In this document: positions 16,763-24,177 of the stretch, one piece after another
Numbering within the stretch: position 1 is the stretch's first letter
Layout of the letters: each line of letters begins with the position of its first letter
Assembly: GCF_900240335.1 (NCBI RefSeq)
Contig: NZ_LT964979.1
Location: 2,418,001-2,482,000, forward strand
Direction of reading: 5' to 3'
Source: Flavimobilis massiliensis
Lineage (GTDB): Bacteria; Actinomycetota; Actinomycetes; Actinomycetales; Cellulomonadaceae
DNA: 64,000 nucleotides
Notes under the pieces: generated by a model
What the model was told of the DNA's origin: nothing
The model's database searches: none
Seen by the model: only the letters and a program-made list of their open reading frames with translations
Program-made: the position numbers and the translations under genes

Positions 16763-16998
16763 GGCCTGCTCCGATCCTTCGGGTCCCTGTCACAAGCCTC
16801 GACGGACGAGTCGTCCGGAAGGTTGGGGGCCGGCCTGCGGAAATACCGAGACGCAGGTCACATTCAGGTTACGGGATGCCGGAAACCCGGGTTCGGGCTG
16901 TGTGTCCGCCGCCACATCGGTAGTCTGGCCGAAGCCCGGACGACGATGGGGTCGCCCGGGCCCACCTGTCTCTATCGGCAGGACGTCGAGGAGGACGT

Positions 16999-19299
16999 AT
17001 GCAGCTCGGGACCACAAGCCTCGTCATCGTCTCGGTCATCACCGTCGTCGGAGCACTCTGCCTGCTCGTCGCGGTCGGCCTCAGACGCCAGGTCCTCGCC
17101 GCAGGCGAGGGAACCGTCTCCATGCAGGCCATCGCGCAGGCCATCCAGGAGGGCGCGGCCGCCTACCTCAGCCGGCAGTTCCGCACCCTCGCGCTCTTCG
17201 CGCTCATCGTCGTCGCGCTCCTCACGCTCCTGCCGGGGGACACCGGCGTGCGCGTTGGACGCTCGATCGCGTTCCTGTTCGGCGCCGGCTTCTCCGCCGC
17301 GATCGGCTACCTCGGCATGTGGCTCGCCGTCCGCGCCAACCTGCGCGTTGCCGCCGCCGCCCAGGTGCCCGGTCCCGTCGAGGACCGCCGCGCCGAGGGC
17401 GCACGCATCGCGTTCCGCACGGGCGGCGTCGTCGGCATGTGCGTCGTCGGCCTCGGGCTGCTCGGTGCGGGTGTCGTCGTCCTCGTCTACCGGGCCGACG
17501 CCCCCGCTGTCCTCGAGGGCTTCGGCTTCGGCGCCGCGCTCCTCGCGATGTTCATGCGCGTCGGCGGCGGCATCTTCACGAAGGCCGCCGACGTCGGCGC
17601 GGACCTCGTCGGCAAGGTCGAGCAGGGCATCCCCGAGGACGACCCGCGCAACGCTGCGACGATCGCGGACAACGTCGGCGACAACGTCGGCGACTGCGCG
17701 GGCATGGCCGCCGACCTCTTCGAGTCCTATGCGGTGACGCTCGTCGCCGCTCTCATCCTCGGCAAGGCCGTCCTCGGCGAGCAGGGCCTCGTCCTGCCGC
17801 TCATCATCACCGCGATCGGCGCGTTCGTCGCGCTCCTCGGCATCATCGTCACCCGCACGCGCGCGGGCGAGGATGGGCTGCGCGCCATCTACCGGGGCTT
17901 TTACGTCTCGGCGGTCGTCGGCGCCGCGCTCGCGGCCGTCGCCGCGTTCGTCTACCTGCCCGGCACGTTCGCCGAGATCGAGGGCGTCGCGGCCGAGCTC
18001 GTTCTGTCGAGCGCGGACCCGCGGATCGTCGCGACGGGTGCCGTGCTTATCGGCATCGTCCTCGCGGGCGTCATCCTCGCGGTGACCGGGTACTTCACGG
18101 GCACGACGTCGAAGCCGACGCGGCACGTCGCCCGCACCTCGCGCACGGGTGCCGCGACCGTCGTGCTCTCGGGCATCGGCGTCGGCTTCGAGTCCGCCGT
18201 CTACACCGCGGGCATCATCGCGGCGGCCGTGTGCGCCGCGTTCCTCCTCGCGGGCGGGTCCGTGTGGCTCTCGCTCTTCCTCATCGCGCTCGCCGGCTGC
18301 GGCCTGCTCACGACGGTCGGCGTCATCGTCGCGATGGACACGTTCGGCCCCGTCTCCGACAACGCGCAGGGCATCGCCGAGATGTCGGGCGACGTCGACG
18401 CAGACGGCGCACAGATCCTCACCGAGCTCGACGCCGTCGGCAACACGACGAAGGCCATCACGAAGGGCATCGCGATCGCGACCGCCGTCCTCGCCGCGAC
18501 CGCGCTCTTCGGCTCGTACGCCGACGCCGTCACGCAGGCCCTCGCGAAGATCAGCGACCACGCGACGTCCGGCATCGTCGCGTCGATGCTGACGTTCGAG
18601 ATCATCTCGCCCGTGACGCTCGTCGGCGTCATCCTCGGCGGCGCGACCGTCTTCCTCTTCTCAGGCCTCGCGATCGACGCCGTGACGCGGGCCGCGGGCG
18701 CGATCGTCTTCGAGGTGCGCCGGCAGTTCCGCGACCACCCCGGCATCATGACGGGCGAGACGCGGCCCGAGTACGGCAAGGTCGTCGACATCTGCACGCG
18801 CGACTCGCTGCGCGAGCTCGCGACGCCCGGCCTCCTCGCGGCGTTCGCGCCGATCGCCGTCGGCTTCGGGCTCGGCGTCGGCCCGCTCGCGGGCTTCCTC
18901 GCGGGCGCGATCGGCACGGGCGTCCTCATGGCCGTGTTCCTCGCGAACGCGGGAGGCACGTGGGACAACGCGAAGAAGATCGTCGAGGACGGTGCGTACG
19001 GCGGCAAGAACTCCGACGCGCACGCGGCCGTCGTCATCGGCGACACGGTGGGCGACCCGTTCAAGGACACGGCGGGACCGGCGATCAACCCGCTCATCAA
19101 GGTGATGAACCTCGTCTCGGTGCTCATCGCGCCAGCGGTCGTCGCGATGAGCGTCCCAGCCGACGCCAACCATGTCCTGCGCATCGCGATCGCGACCGTC
19201 GCGGCGGCCATCGCGTTCGGCGCGGTCATCCTCTCGCGGCTCCGTGCCGCGCAGGTCGACGAGGCCGAGGAACTCGAGAAGGAGATCGGGCTCGTCTGA
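16999..19299 (+). CDS. hppA: K+-insensitive membrane proton-pumping pyrophosphatase
   Basis: A 766-residue integral membrane pump with about 16 helices that couples PPi hydrolysis to proton export. The PPi-binding block DVGADLVGKVEQGIPEDDPR sits near residues 198-217 with the following DNVGDNVGDCAG, and the second metal site has GDTVGDPFKDTAGP. K485 and T488 (GNTTKAIT) occupy the positions that mark the K+-independent subclass. ATG 16999 is preceded by GAGGAGG. It is monocistronic, ending in a hairpin. A soluble pyrophosphatase (59280) is in the same window, so the cell has both ways to remove PPi. Confidence 0.96.
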   Translation: MQLGTTSLVIVSVITVVGALCLLVAVGLRRQVLAAGEGTVSMQAIAQAIQEGAAAYLSRQFRTLALFALIVVALLTLLPGDTGVRVGRSIAFLFGAGFSAAIGYLGMWLAVRANLRVAAAAQVPGPVEDRRAEGARIAFRTGGVVGMCVVGLGLLGAGVVVLVYRADAPAVLEGFGFGAALLAMFMRVGGGIFTKAADVGADLVGKVEQGIPEDDPRNAATIADNVGDNVGDCAGMAADLFESYAVTLVAALILGKAVLGEQGLVLPLIITAIGAFVALLGIIVTRTRAGEDGLRAIYRGFYVSAVVGAALAAVAAFVYLPGTFAEIEGVAAELVLSSADPRIVATGAVLIGIVLAGVILAVTGYFTGTTSKPTRHVARTSRTGAATVVLSGIGVGFESAVYTAGIIAAAVCAAFLLAGGSVWLSLFLIALAGCGLLTTVGVIVAMDTFGPVSDNAQGIAEMSGDVDADGAQILTELDAVGNTTKAITKGIAIATAVLAATALFGSYADAVTQALAKISDHATSGIVASMLTFEIISPVTLVGVILGGATVFLFSGLAIDAVTRAAGAIVFEVRRQFRDHPGIMTGETRPEYGKVVDICTRDSLRELATPGLLAAFAPIAVGFGLGVGPLAGFLAGAIGTGVLMAVFLANAGGTWDNAKKIVEDGAYGGKNSDAHAAVVIGDTVGDPFKDTAGPAINPLIKVMNLVSVLIAPAVVAMSVPADANHVLRIAIATVAAAIAFGAVILSRLRAAQVDEAEELEKEIGLV

Positions 19300-19318
19300 G
19301 CCCTCCTCCCGGACGTCC

Positions 19319-19354
19319 CGGAGCCCGTCCCGCGTGGTCGTGGGGCGGGCTCCG
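19319..19354 (+). terminator. Terminator after hppA
   Basis: CGGAGCCCGTCCC (19319-19331) pairs with GGGGCGGGCTCCG (19342-19354) with one G-T pair, around a ten-base loop, 20 bases after the stop codon. Confidence 0.75.
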
Positions 19355-19437
19355 GTGGTGAGGTCGTCGGTCGCGGGGGATGATGCCCTCGCCGACGCGA
19401 GAGCCGCGGCGGCACCGACGTCGAACAGGGGACCTTC

Positions 19438-20390
19438 ATGGCTGTGCGCTTCAATCCTGCTCCCGGCTGGCCGCCCGCACCCGAGGGGTGGACCCCGCCG
19501 CCCGGCTGGCAGCCGGACCCGTCGTGGCCGGCCGCGCCGCAGGGGTGGCAGATGTGGGTCGACGACGCCGCTCCGGCGGGGTACGGGGCGCCGGTGGTCC
19601 CGGGGGCTCCTGACGGCAGTGCGCCGTTGCCGCCTGCGGAGGCCGTGGCCGCGCCGTCGTCCGGCGCGGCGCCGAGCGTGCCGACGGCCGTGACTCCGTT
19701 CGGGACGCCGGCTGCGCCGCCCTCGTTCGCGCAGGCGTCGTACCCCGCCGCTGGCGGCACGCCCGCGCTCGGCGGCACGGGTGACGCCCAGCCGGGTCTT
19801 GTCGTGCCGGGCGGCAAGCGCTCGGGGGCGGGCGTGTGGGTCGCGTTCGTCGTCGTGCTGCTGCTCGCGGTGGGTGGGTTCTTCCTGTGGCGCGGTCTGT
19901 CGGCGGACGACGACGCCGCGCCTGCGGCCGCGCCGACGACGCCCCCGGTCCNGCCCCGGTCGACCCGGCACCGACCGAGGCTCCGACCGAGGCTCCGACG
20001 GACCTGCCGACGGACCTGCCGACGGACCTCCCCACGGACCTGCCGACGGACCTGCCGGGCGACCTCGACGGCTGCCTCGCGTTCACCGAGACCGCCGCAG
20101 CCTGGTCGCTCGCGCTCTTCGAGGCGGACGTCGCCGGATACCTCGCCAAGGCCGAGCCGGCGATCCCGAAGATCGAGGCCGCAACACCTCCCGCCGGCTA
20201 TGAGGACGCCTGGGCCACGTACGCCGAGGGCATCAAGGTGCTCACGGCCCACATGCGCACCGTCGACCCGAAGGCCTCGCCCATCACCGAGATGACGACC
20301 TTCCTCATGAAGGCGGACAACGGCATGCCTGCAGGCTTCGACGACGCGAGCCTCAAGGTGTCCGAGATCATCGGGGAAGCCTGCTCCTGA
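19438..20390 (+). CDS. Proline-rich one-TM protein of unknown function (frame broken at an N)
   Basis: The N-terminus is a Pro/Trp-rich cytoplasmic segment (GWPPAPEGWTPPPGWQPDPSW) of a kind common in actinobacterial membrane proteins. One membrane helix follows (about 132-150, GVWVAFVVVLLLAVGGFFLW), then a low-complexity linker and an extracytoplasmic domain of about 110 residues ending GEACS. The reading frame changes at the single N at 19952; 953 bases is not a multiple of three, so at least one base is missing there. The linker contains a 12-bp repeat giving PTDL units. No known enzyme motif. The ATG follows GGGGACC. Confidence 0.7.
19952..19952. other. Ambiguous base that breaks a reading frame
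   Basis: A single N stands between two similar GC-rich stretches (GCCCCCGGTC and GCCCCGGTCG), immediately before a tandem repeat. It probably replaces a short unresolved stretch, since one inserted base restores the frame of the surrounding gene. Confidence 0.85.
19989..20061 (+). repeat. 12-bp tandem repeat encoding PTDL
   Basis: About five tandem copies of a 12-base unit like CCGACGGACCTG, one with a changed base (CCCACGGACCTG), encode repeated Pro-Thr-Asp-Leu in the linker of the protein. Length may vary between strains. Confidence 0.75.
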
Positions 20391-20441
20391 CGGCCACGTC
20401 CCGCGTCGCGCCCGTCGGGTGCGGCGCGGGATGATGGACGG

Positions 20442-22037
20442 GTGAGCAACCCACCGCGCCTTCTCCCGGATCTTGTCCCTGCGCTGCGCGCCGATCTACG
20501 TGCGGCGGGCTTCACCGTCGCGGGCGTCGGCGAGATCCTCGGCGAGGTGGCGCTCGACGCGCTCGGCCGCGAGGAGGCCGTTCCTGCGCGCCTCGCCGTC
20601 GCCCGGGTCCTCGCGGACCCGGGCGCCGACCCGGTGCTCCGTGCGCGCGCCGTGCTGACGTCGGTGTTCCTCCTCGGTGGGGACGCCAGCCGTGAGGATC
20701 TCGCGTCGGCGCTGCCGACGCTCGGCGCCCGGGGCGCGCTCGCGCTCGGTCTCGTCGGGCCTGCGGGCGCGCCCGACGCGGCTGTGCCCGACGGGACCGT
20801 GCCCGACGCCCTGCGCGCGCTTGTCGACCTGCGCCCCTACGCGGCCGACGACGCGCGCGGGCCGATCGACTGGTGGCTCGCGTCCGACCTTGGCGAGCTC
20901 GCGACCGGCCGGGCTCTCGAGCCGGACCACGTCCTCGGGGCCGGGGGCGCGTCGCTCACGCTCGCGCAGGTGACGTCGCGCGCGGACGTCGGGCGGGTGC
21001 TCGACCTTGGGACGGGCTGTGGTATCCAGGCCCTCCACGCGTCGCGGCACGCGCGCGAGGTCGTCGCGACCGACCTGTCGGCGCCCGCCCTCGCGTTCGC
21101 GGCGTTCACCGCGGCGCTCAACGGCGTCGAGATCGAGCTGCGCGAGGGCTCGATGCTCGAGCCCGTCGCCGGCGAGCTCTTCGACCTCGTCGTCTCCAAC
21201 CCGCCTTTCGTCATCACGCCCCACGTTCCGGGCGGTGACGACGCGCTGCCGCTGTTCGAGTACCGCGACGGTGGACGCGCGGGCGACGACCTCGTGCGCG
21301 ACCTCGTTACGGGCGTCGGCAACGTCCTCGCCCCGGGCGGGACCGTCCAGATGCTCGGCAACTGGGAGGTGCGGCGCGGGCAGGACTGGACCGAGCGCGT
21401 GGGGGAGTGGCTCGACGCGTCGGGCCTCGACGGCTGGGTCATCCAGCGCGAGCTGCTCGACCCCGCGCGTTACGCGGAGACGTGGCTGCGCGACGGCGGC
21501 CTCACTGCCGACCGCGACCCCGACGGCTACGCGGCCGCGTACGCGGCGTGGCTCGACGACTTCGCGAGCCGTGACGTCGAGGCCATCGGCTTCGGCATCG
21601 TCTACCTGCGCAAGCCGGCGGACGGGCGCGTGACCCTGCGCCGTCTCGAGGAGCACACCGGCACCGTCCACCAGCCTCTGGGCGAGCACCTCGCGGCGTC
21701 GCTCGCGGCGCACGACTGGCTCGAGGCCCGCTCGGACGCGGCCCTCGCCGACGAGCACCTGCTCGTCGCGCCCGACGTCACCGAGGAGCGCTACCTCACG
21801 CCCGGCGCGGAGGACCCGAACGTCGTCATCGTGCGGCAGGGCGGCGGCCTCGGACGCGGTGTCCATGCGTCGACGGCGCTCGCGGCGCTCGTCGGGGTGT
21901 GCGACGGCGAGCTGAGCGTCGGGCAGATCCTCGGAGCGATCGCCGCGCTCTTCGAGGTCGACGCGGACGAGCTCACGGCCGAGGTCCTGCCAGGCGTCCG
22001 TGGGCTCGTGCGCGACGGCCTGCTCGTTCCCGCCTGA
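20442..22037 (+). CDS. Class I SAM-dependent methyltransferase (PrmC/HemK-like core)
   Basis: A 531-residue protein. The first 170 residues form an actinobacteria-typical helical N-terminal domain. The Rossmann core follows: motif I VLDLGTGCGIQALHAS near 187-200 and the catalytic NPPF motif at 253-256 (LVVSNPPFVI), as in N6-adenine and glutamine methyltransferases. A C-terminal winged-helix-like part ends the protein. A release-factor, rRNA or protein target is possible; not decidable here. Residues around 111-122 hold a PDAAV-PDGTV repeat. GTG start at 20442. The next gene follows 13 bases after the stop, so the two are one operon. Confidence 0.82.
   Translation: MSNPPRLLPDLVPALRADLRAAGFTVAGVGEILGEVALDALGREEAVPARLAVARVLADPGADPVLRARAVLTSVFLLGGDASREDLASALPTLGARGALALGLVGPAGAPDAAVPDGTVPDALRALVDLRPYAADDARGPIDWWLASDLGELATGRALEPDHVLGAGGASLTLAQVTSRADVGRVLDLGTGCGIQALHASRHAREVVATDLSAPALAFAAFTAALNGVEIELREGSMLEPVAGELFDLVVSNPPFVITPHVPGGDDALPLFEYRDGGRAGDDLVRDLVTGVGNVLAPGGTVQMLGNWEVRRGQDWTERVGEWLDASGLDGWVIQRELLDPARYAETWLRDGGLTADRDPDGYAAAYAAWLDDFASRDVEAIGFGIVYLRKPADGRVTLRRLEEHTGTVHQPLGEHLAASLAAHDWLEARSDAALADEHLLVAPDVTEERYLTPGAEDPNVVIVRQGGGLGRGVHASTALAALVGVCDGELSVGQILGAIAALFEVDADELTAEVLPGVRGLVRDGLLVPA
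20772..20810 (+). repeat. 15-bp in-frame minisatellite (PDAAV/PDGTV)
   Basis: Two full units (20772-20786 and 20787-20801) of the form CCCGACGNNNNNGTG plus a partial third sit inside the methyltransferase gene. The same unit appears in tilS at 62726. Confidence 0.6.
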
Positions 22038-22050
22038 CCAGGAGGCTCCC

Positions 22051-22827
22051 GTGCGACTGCGCGTCATGACGTACAACATCAAGTTCCTCGCGCTCGACGC
22101 GGCCGCCGCGCGACGCGTCGTGCGTGCCGAGGCGCTCGACGTGCTGCTCCTCCAGGAGACGCCTCGCTGGGTCCTCGGACGGTGGCGCACGCGCGCGTTC
22201 GCGCGGTCGGTCGGGCTCGAGGTCGTCGCCGGCGGGATCGCGGGCCGCGCGTGCGCGGTCGCGGTGGCTCCGCACCTGCTCACGCAGGTCGTCGAGGGGC
22301 GTGGCGTCGCGTTCGAGCCGCGCTGGGTGCGGTTCCGCACGGGGTGGCCGACGCCGCGCGGGTACGCGTACGTGCGGCTCGCGCGGCGGGTGGCGGACGG
22401 GGCGTCCGGTGCGGACCCGTCGGGCACAGAACCGTCGGGCACGGACGTGCCGCGCCCCGGCGCCCGGGGCGCGGGCCCGGACGACATCCTCACGCTCGTG
22501 AGCGTGCACTTCTCGGCGCAGCCCCCGTCCCGCGCCCTCCACGTGCCGGTGTACCGCGCACTCGCGGCGCGTGAGGCGCCCGACGTCGTCGTCGGTGGCG
22601 ACCTCAACGAGAACCCGCGCGGGCCGAGCGTCGTCGCTCTCCAGCCGCCGCTGCGCGACGCAGACCCGGCCCAGGCGCCCACGCAGCCGGTCGACGCACC
22701 GCGCTCCCGGCTCGACGGCTTCCTCGTCGGCGACGCCGTCACCGTACGGAGCGTGCACGTGCCCGACGGCCCCGACGTGCTCGTCGGCTCCGACCACCGG
22801 CCTGCCGTGCTCGAGCTCGAGTGGTGA
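22051..22827 (+). CDS. Endonuclease/exonuclease/phosphatase family protein
   Basis: A 258-residue protein with the EEP fold signatures: MTYNIKF at residues 6-12, the metal-binding Glu in LLLQETPRW, the GGDLNENPRG block and the final SDHRPAVLE. Such enzymes cut phosphoester bonds in DNA, lipids or signalling molecules. The GTG at 22051 has a strong AGGAGG ribosome site and lies 13 bases after the methyltransferase stop. No signal peptide is visible, so it is likely cytoplasmic. A short PSGTE-PSGTD repeat interrupts the middle (22417-22446). Confidence 0.82.
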   Translation: MRLRVMTYNIKFLALDAAAARRVVRAEALDVLLLQETPRWVLGRWRTRAFARSVGLEVVAGGIAGRACAVAVAPHLLTQVVEGRGVAFEPRWVRFRTGWPTPRGYAYVRLARRVADGASGADPSGTEPSGTDVPRPGARGAGPDDILTLVSVHFSAQPPSRALHVPVYRALAAREAPDVVVGGDLNENPRGPSVVALQPPLRDADPAQAPTQPVDAPRSRLDGFLVGDAVTVRSVHVPDGPDVLVGSDHRPAVLELEW

Positions 22828-22893
22828 GGGTCGACGCACGCCGTCGACGTGCCCTTCGCGCAACCGTCACACACGGTCGCTAGATTGGGCGAC

Positions 22894-24012
22894 GTGACCC
22901 ATTCCTCCACCCCGGATGACGCCACGCGACCACTGCCGCTCGACGAGCCCGACGGCCCGCCAGCGCACTCCCCGGACGTCGCGCCGCCGACGCAGCCGCT
23001 CGGGCGCGTCGAGCCGCGCACGCCCGCGCTCGGTGTGCCGATGACGTGGGGCGGGCCCGGACGGGACGCGGCCGCGCCCGAGAGGACGGCGACGGCACCG
23101 ACAGCGGTCGTCACCCCGGCACCTCGCACCGACGAGGCCCCCGCACGCGGTCGCCAGGCACGGCCCGCGGCGCGCGTCGTCCCACGGATCGTCGCGCTCC
23201 TCACGTTTGCAGCGTTCGCCGTTGCGTTCGCGCAGACCGTGAAGATCTTCCTCGGGACCGCCGCCGGCCAGCGCTTCGACGAGCTCGCGCTGCGCGGCTC
23301 CGAGCACGGCAGCGGCACCCTGTGGCAGGTCGCGGAACCCGTGCTCGACGTCGTCTCCGTCGCGTTCATCGTCGTCGCTGTCGTCGTCGTCCTCGTGATC
23401 GCCGCGCTGCGACGCGCGTGGGGGCTCGGGCTGCAGGTCGCGGTCCTCGTCGCCGGGGCCAACATCACGACGCAGATCCTCAAGCGCGACCTGCTCGAAC
23501 GCGCTGAGCTCGACGTGCTCACGCAGCGGCCCGGCAACTCGCTGCCGTCCGGCCACACGACCGTCGCAGCGTCCGTCGCGATCGCGCTGCTCCTCGTCGT
23601 GCCGCGCCGCACGCGGCCCTACGTCGCGCTGCTCGGCGCGGCCTGGACGGCGGCAACAGGAGTGTCGACGCTCGTCGGGCAGTGGCACCGAGCGTCGGAC
23701 GTCCTCGCGGCGCTGCTCGTCGTCGGCGCGTGGACGGGGCTCGTCGTCGCGCTCACGCCGCGCTCGGCGGTCGACCGCACCGTCGGCGGCTCGATCTCGA
23801 CGACCGCAGGGGTCGTCGTCCTCGGGCTCGGGGCGCTCGTCGGTGGCGGGTTCACGGCTCTCACGCTCGGCCTCGGGGTTACGGTGCCAGGACTCGAGGC
23901 GGACGACGTCGTCGCGTACGCCGCGTCCGTCGCCGCCGTCGTCGGGCTTACCTGCCTGCTGTTCCTCGTCGCGCTGCTGCTCCGGCAGGAAGTGGCGCGG
24001 CGCACGCACTGA
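22894..24012 (+). CDS. PAP2-family membrane phosphatase
   Basis: A 372-residue protein with about 85 disordered Pro/Ala-rich residues, then about six membrane helices. The phosphatase motifs are KRDLLER...RPGNSLPSGHTTVA (motifs 1 and 2) and GQWHRASDVLAA (His and Asp of motif 3); the usual Arg of motif 3 is not obvious. Such proteins hydrolyse lipid phosphates or undecaprenyl pyrophosphate at the outer face. The GTG at 22894 follows a TAGATT box (22881-22886) by seven bases, so it is probably leaderless; this decides the start over an upstream in-frame codon at 22849. Confidence 0.82.
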   Translation: MTHSSTPDDATRPLPLDEPDGPPAHSPDVAPPTQPLGRVEPRTPALGVPMTWGGPGRDAAAPERTATAPTAVVTPAPRTDEAPARGRQARPAARVVPRIVALLTFAAFAVAFAQTVKIFLGTAAGQRFDELALRGSEHGSGTLWQVAEPVLDVVSVAFIVVAVVVVLVIAALRRAWGLGLQVAVLVAGANITTQILKRDLLERAELDVLTQRPGNSLPSGHTTVAASVAIALLLVVPRRTRPYVALLGAAWTAATGVSTLVGQWHRASDVLAALLVVGAWTGLVVALTPRSAVDRTVGGSISTTAGVVVLGLGALVGGGFTALTLGLGVTVPGLEADDVVAYAASVAAVVGLTCLLFLVALLLRQEVARRTH

Positions 24013-24032
24013 CGTGCGGACCTCACCACAGC

Positions 24033-24050
24033 GGCGCCCCCGCGGGCGCC
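24033..24050 (+). terminator. Short hairpin after the PAP2 gene
   Basis: GGCGCCC (24033-24039) pairs with GGGCGCC (24044-24050) around four bases, 20 bases past the stop codon. Weak but well placed. Confidence 0.4.
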
Positions 24051-24177
24051 TTCCACAGATCCTGGGCCTCGTCGGCCCCCCGGGTCGTGGCCCGAGTACG
24101 ATCCCGTACGCTGACACGGAGCGCCCGGACCGGGCGCCGGCAGGACGCGCCCGCTGGGCGCGGGGAAGCAGGCAGTG

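Noticed and set aside
20496..23612. 1038-codon minus-strand open frame over the methyltransferase, EEP and PAP2 genes
   Set aside because: No domain; it spans three well-supported genes and their gaps, so it reflects GC-rich codon structure.
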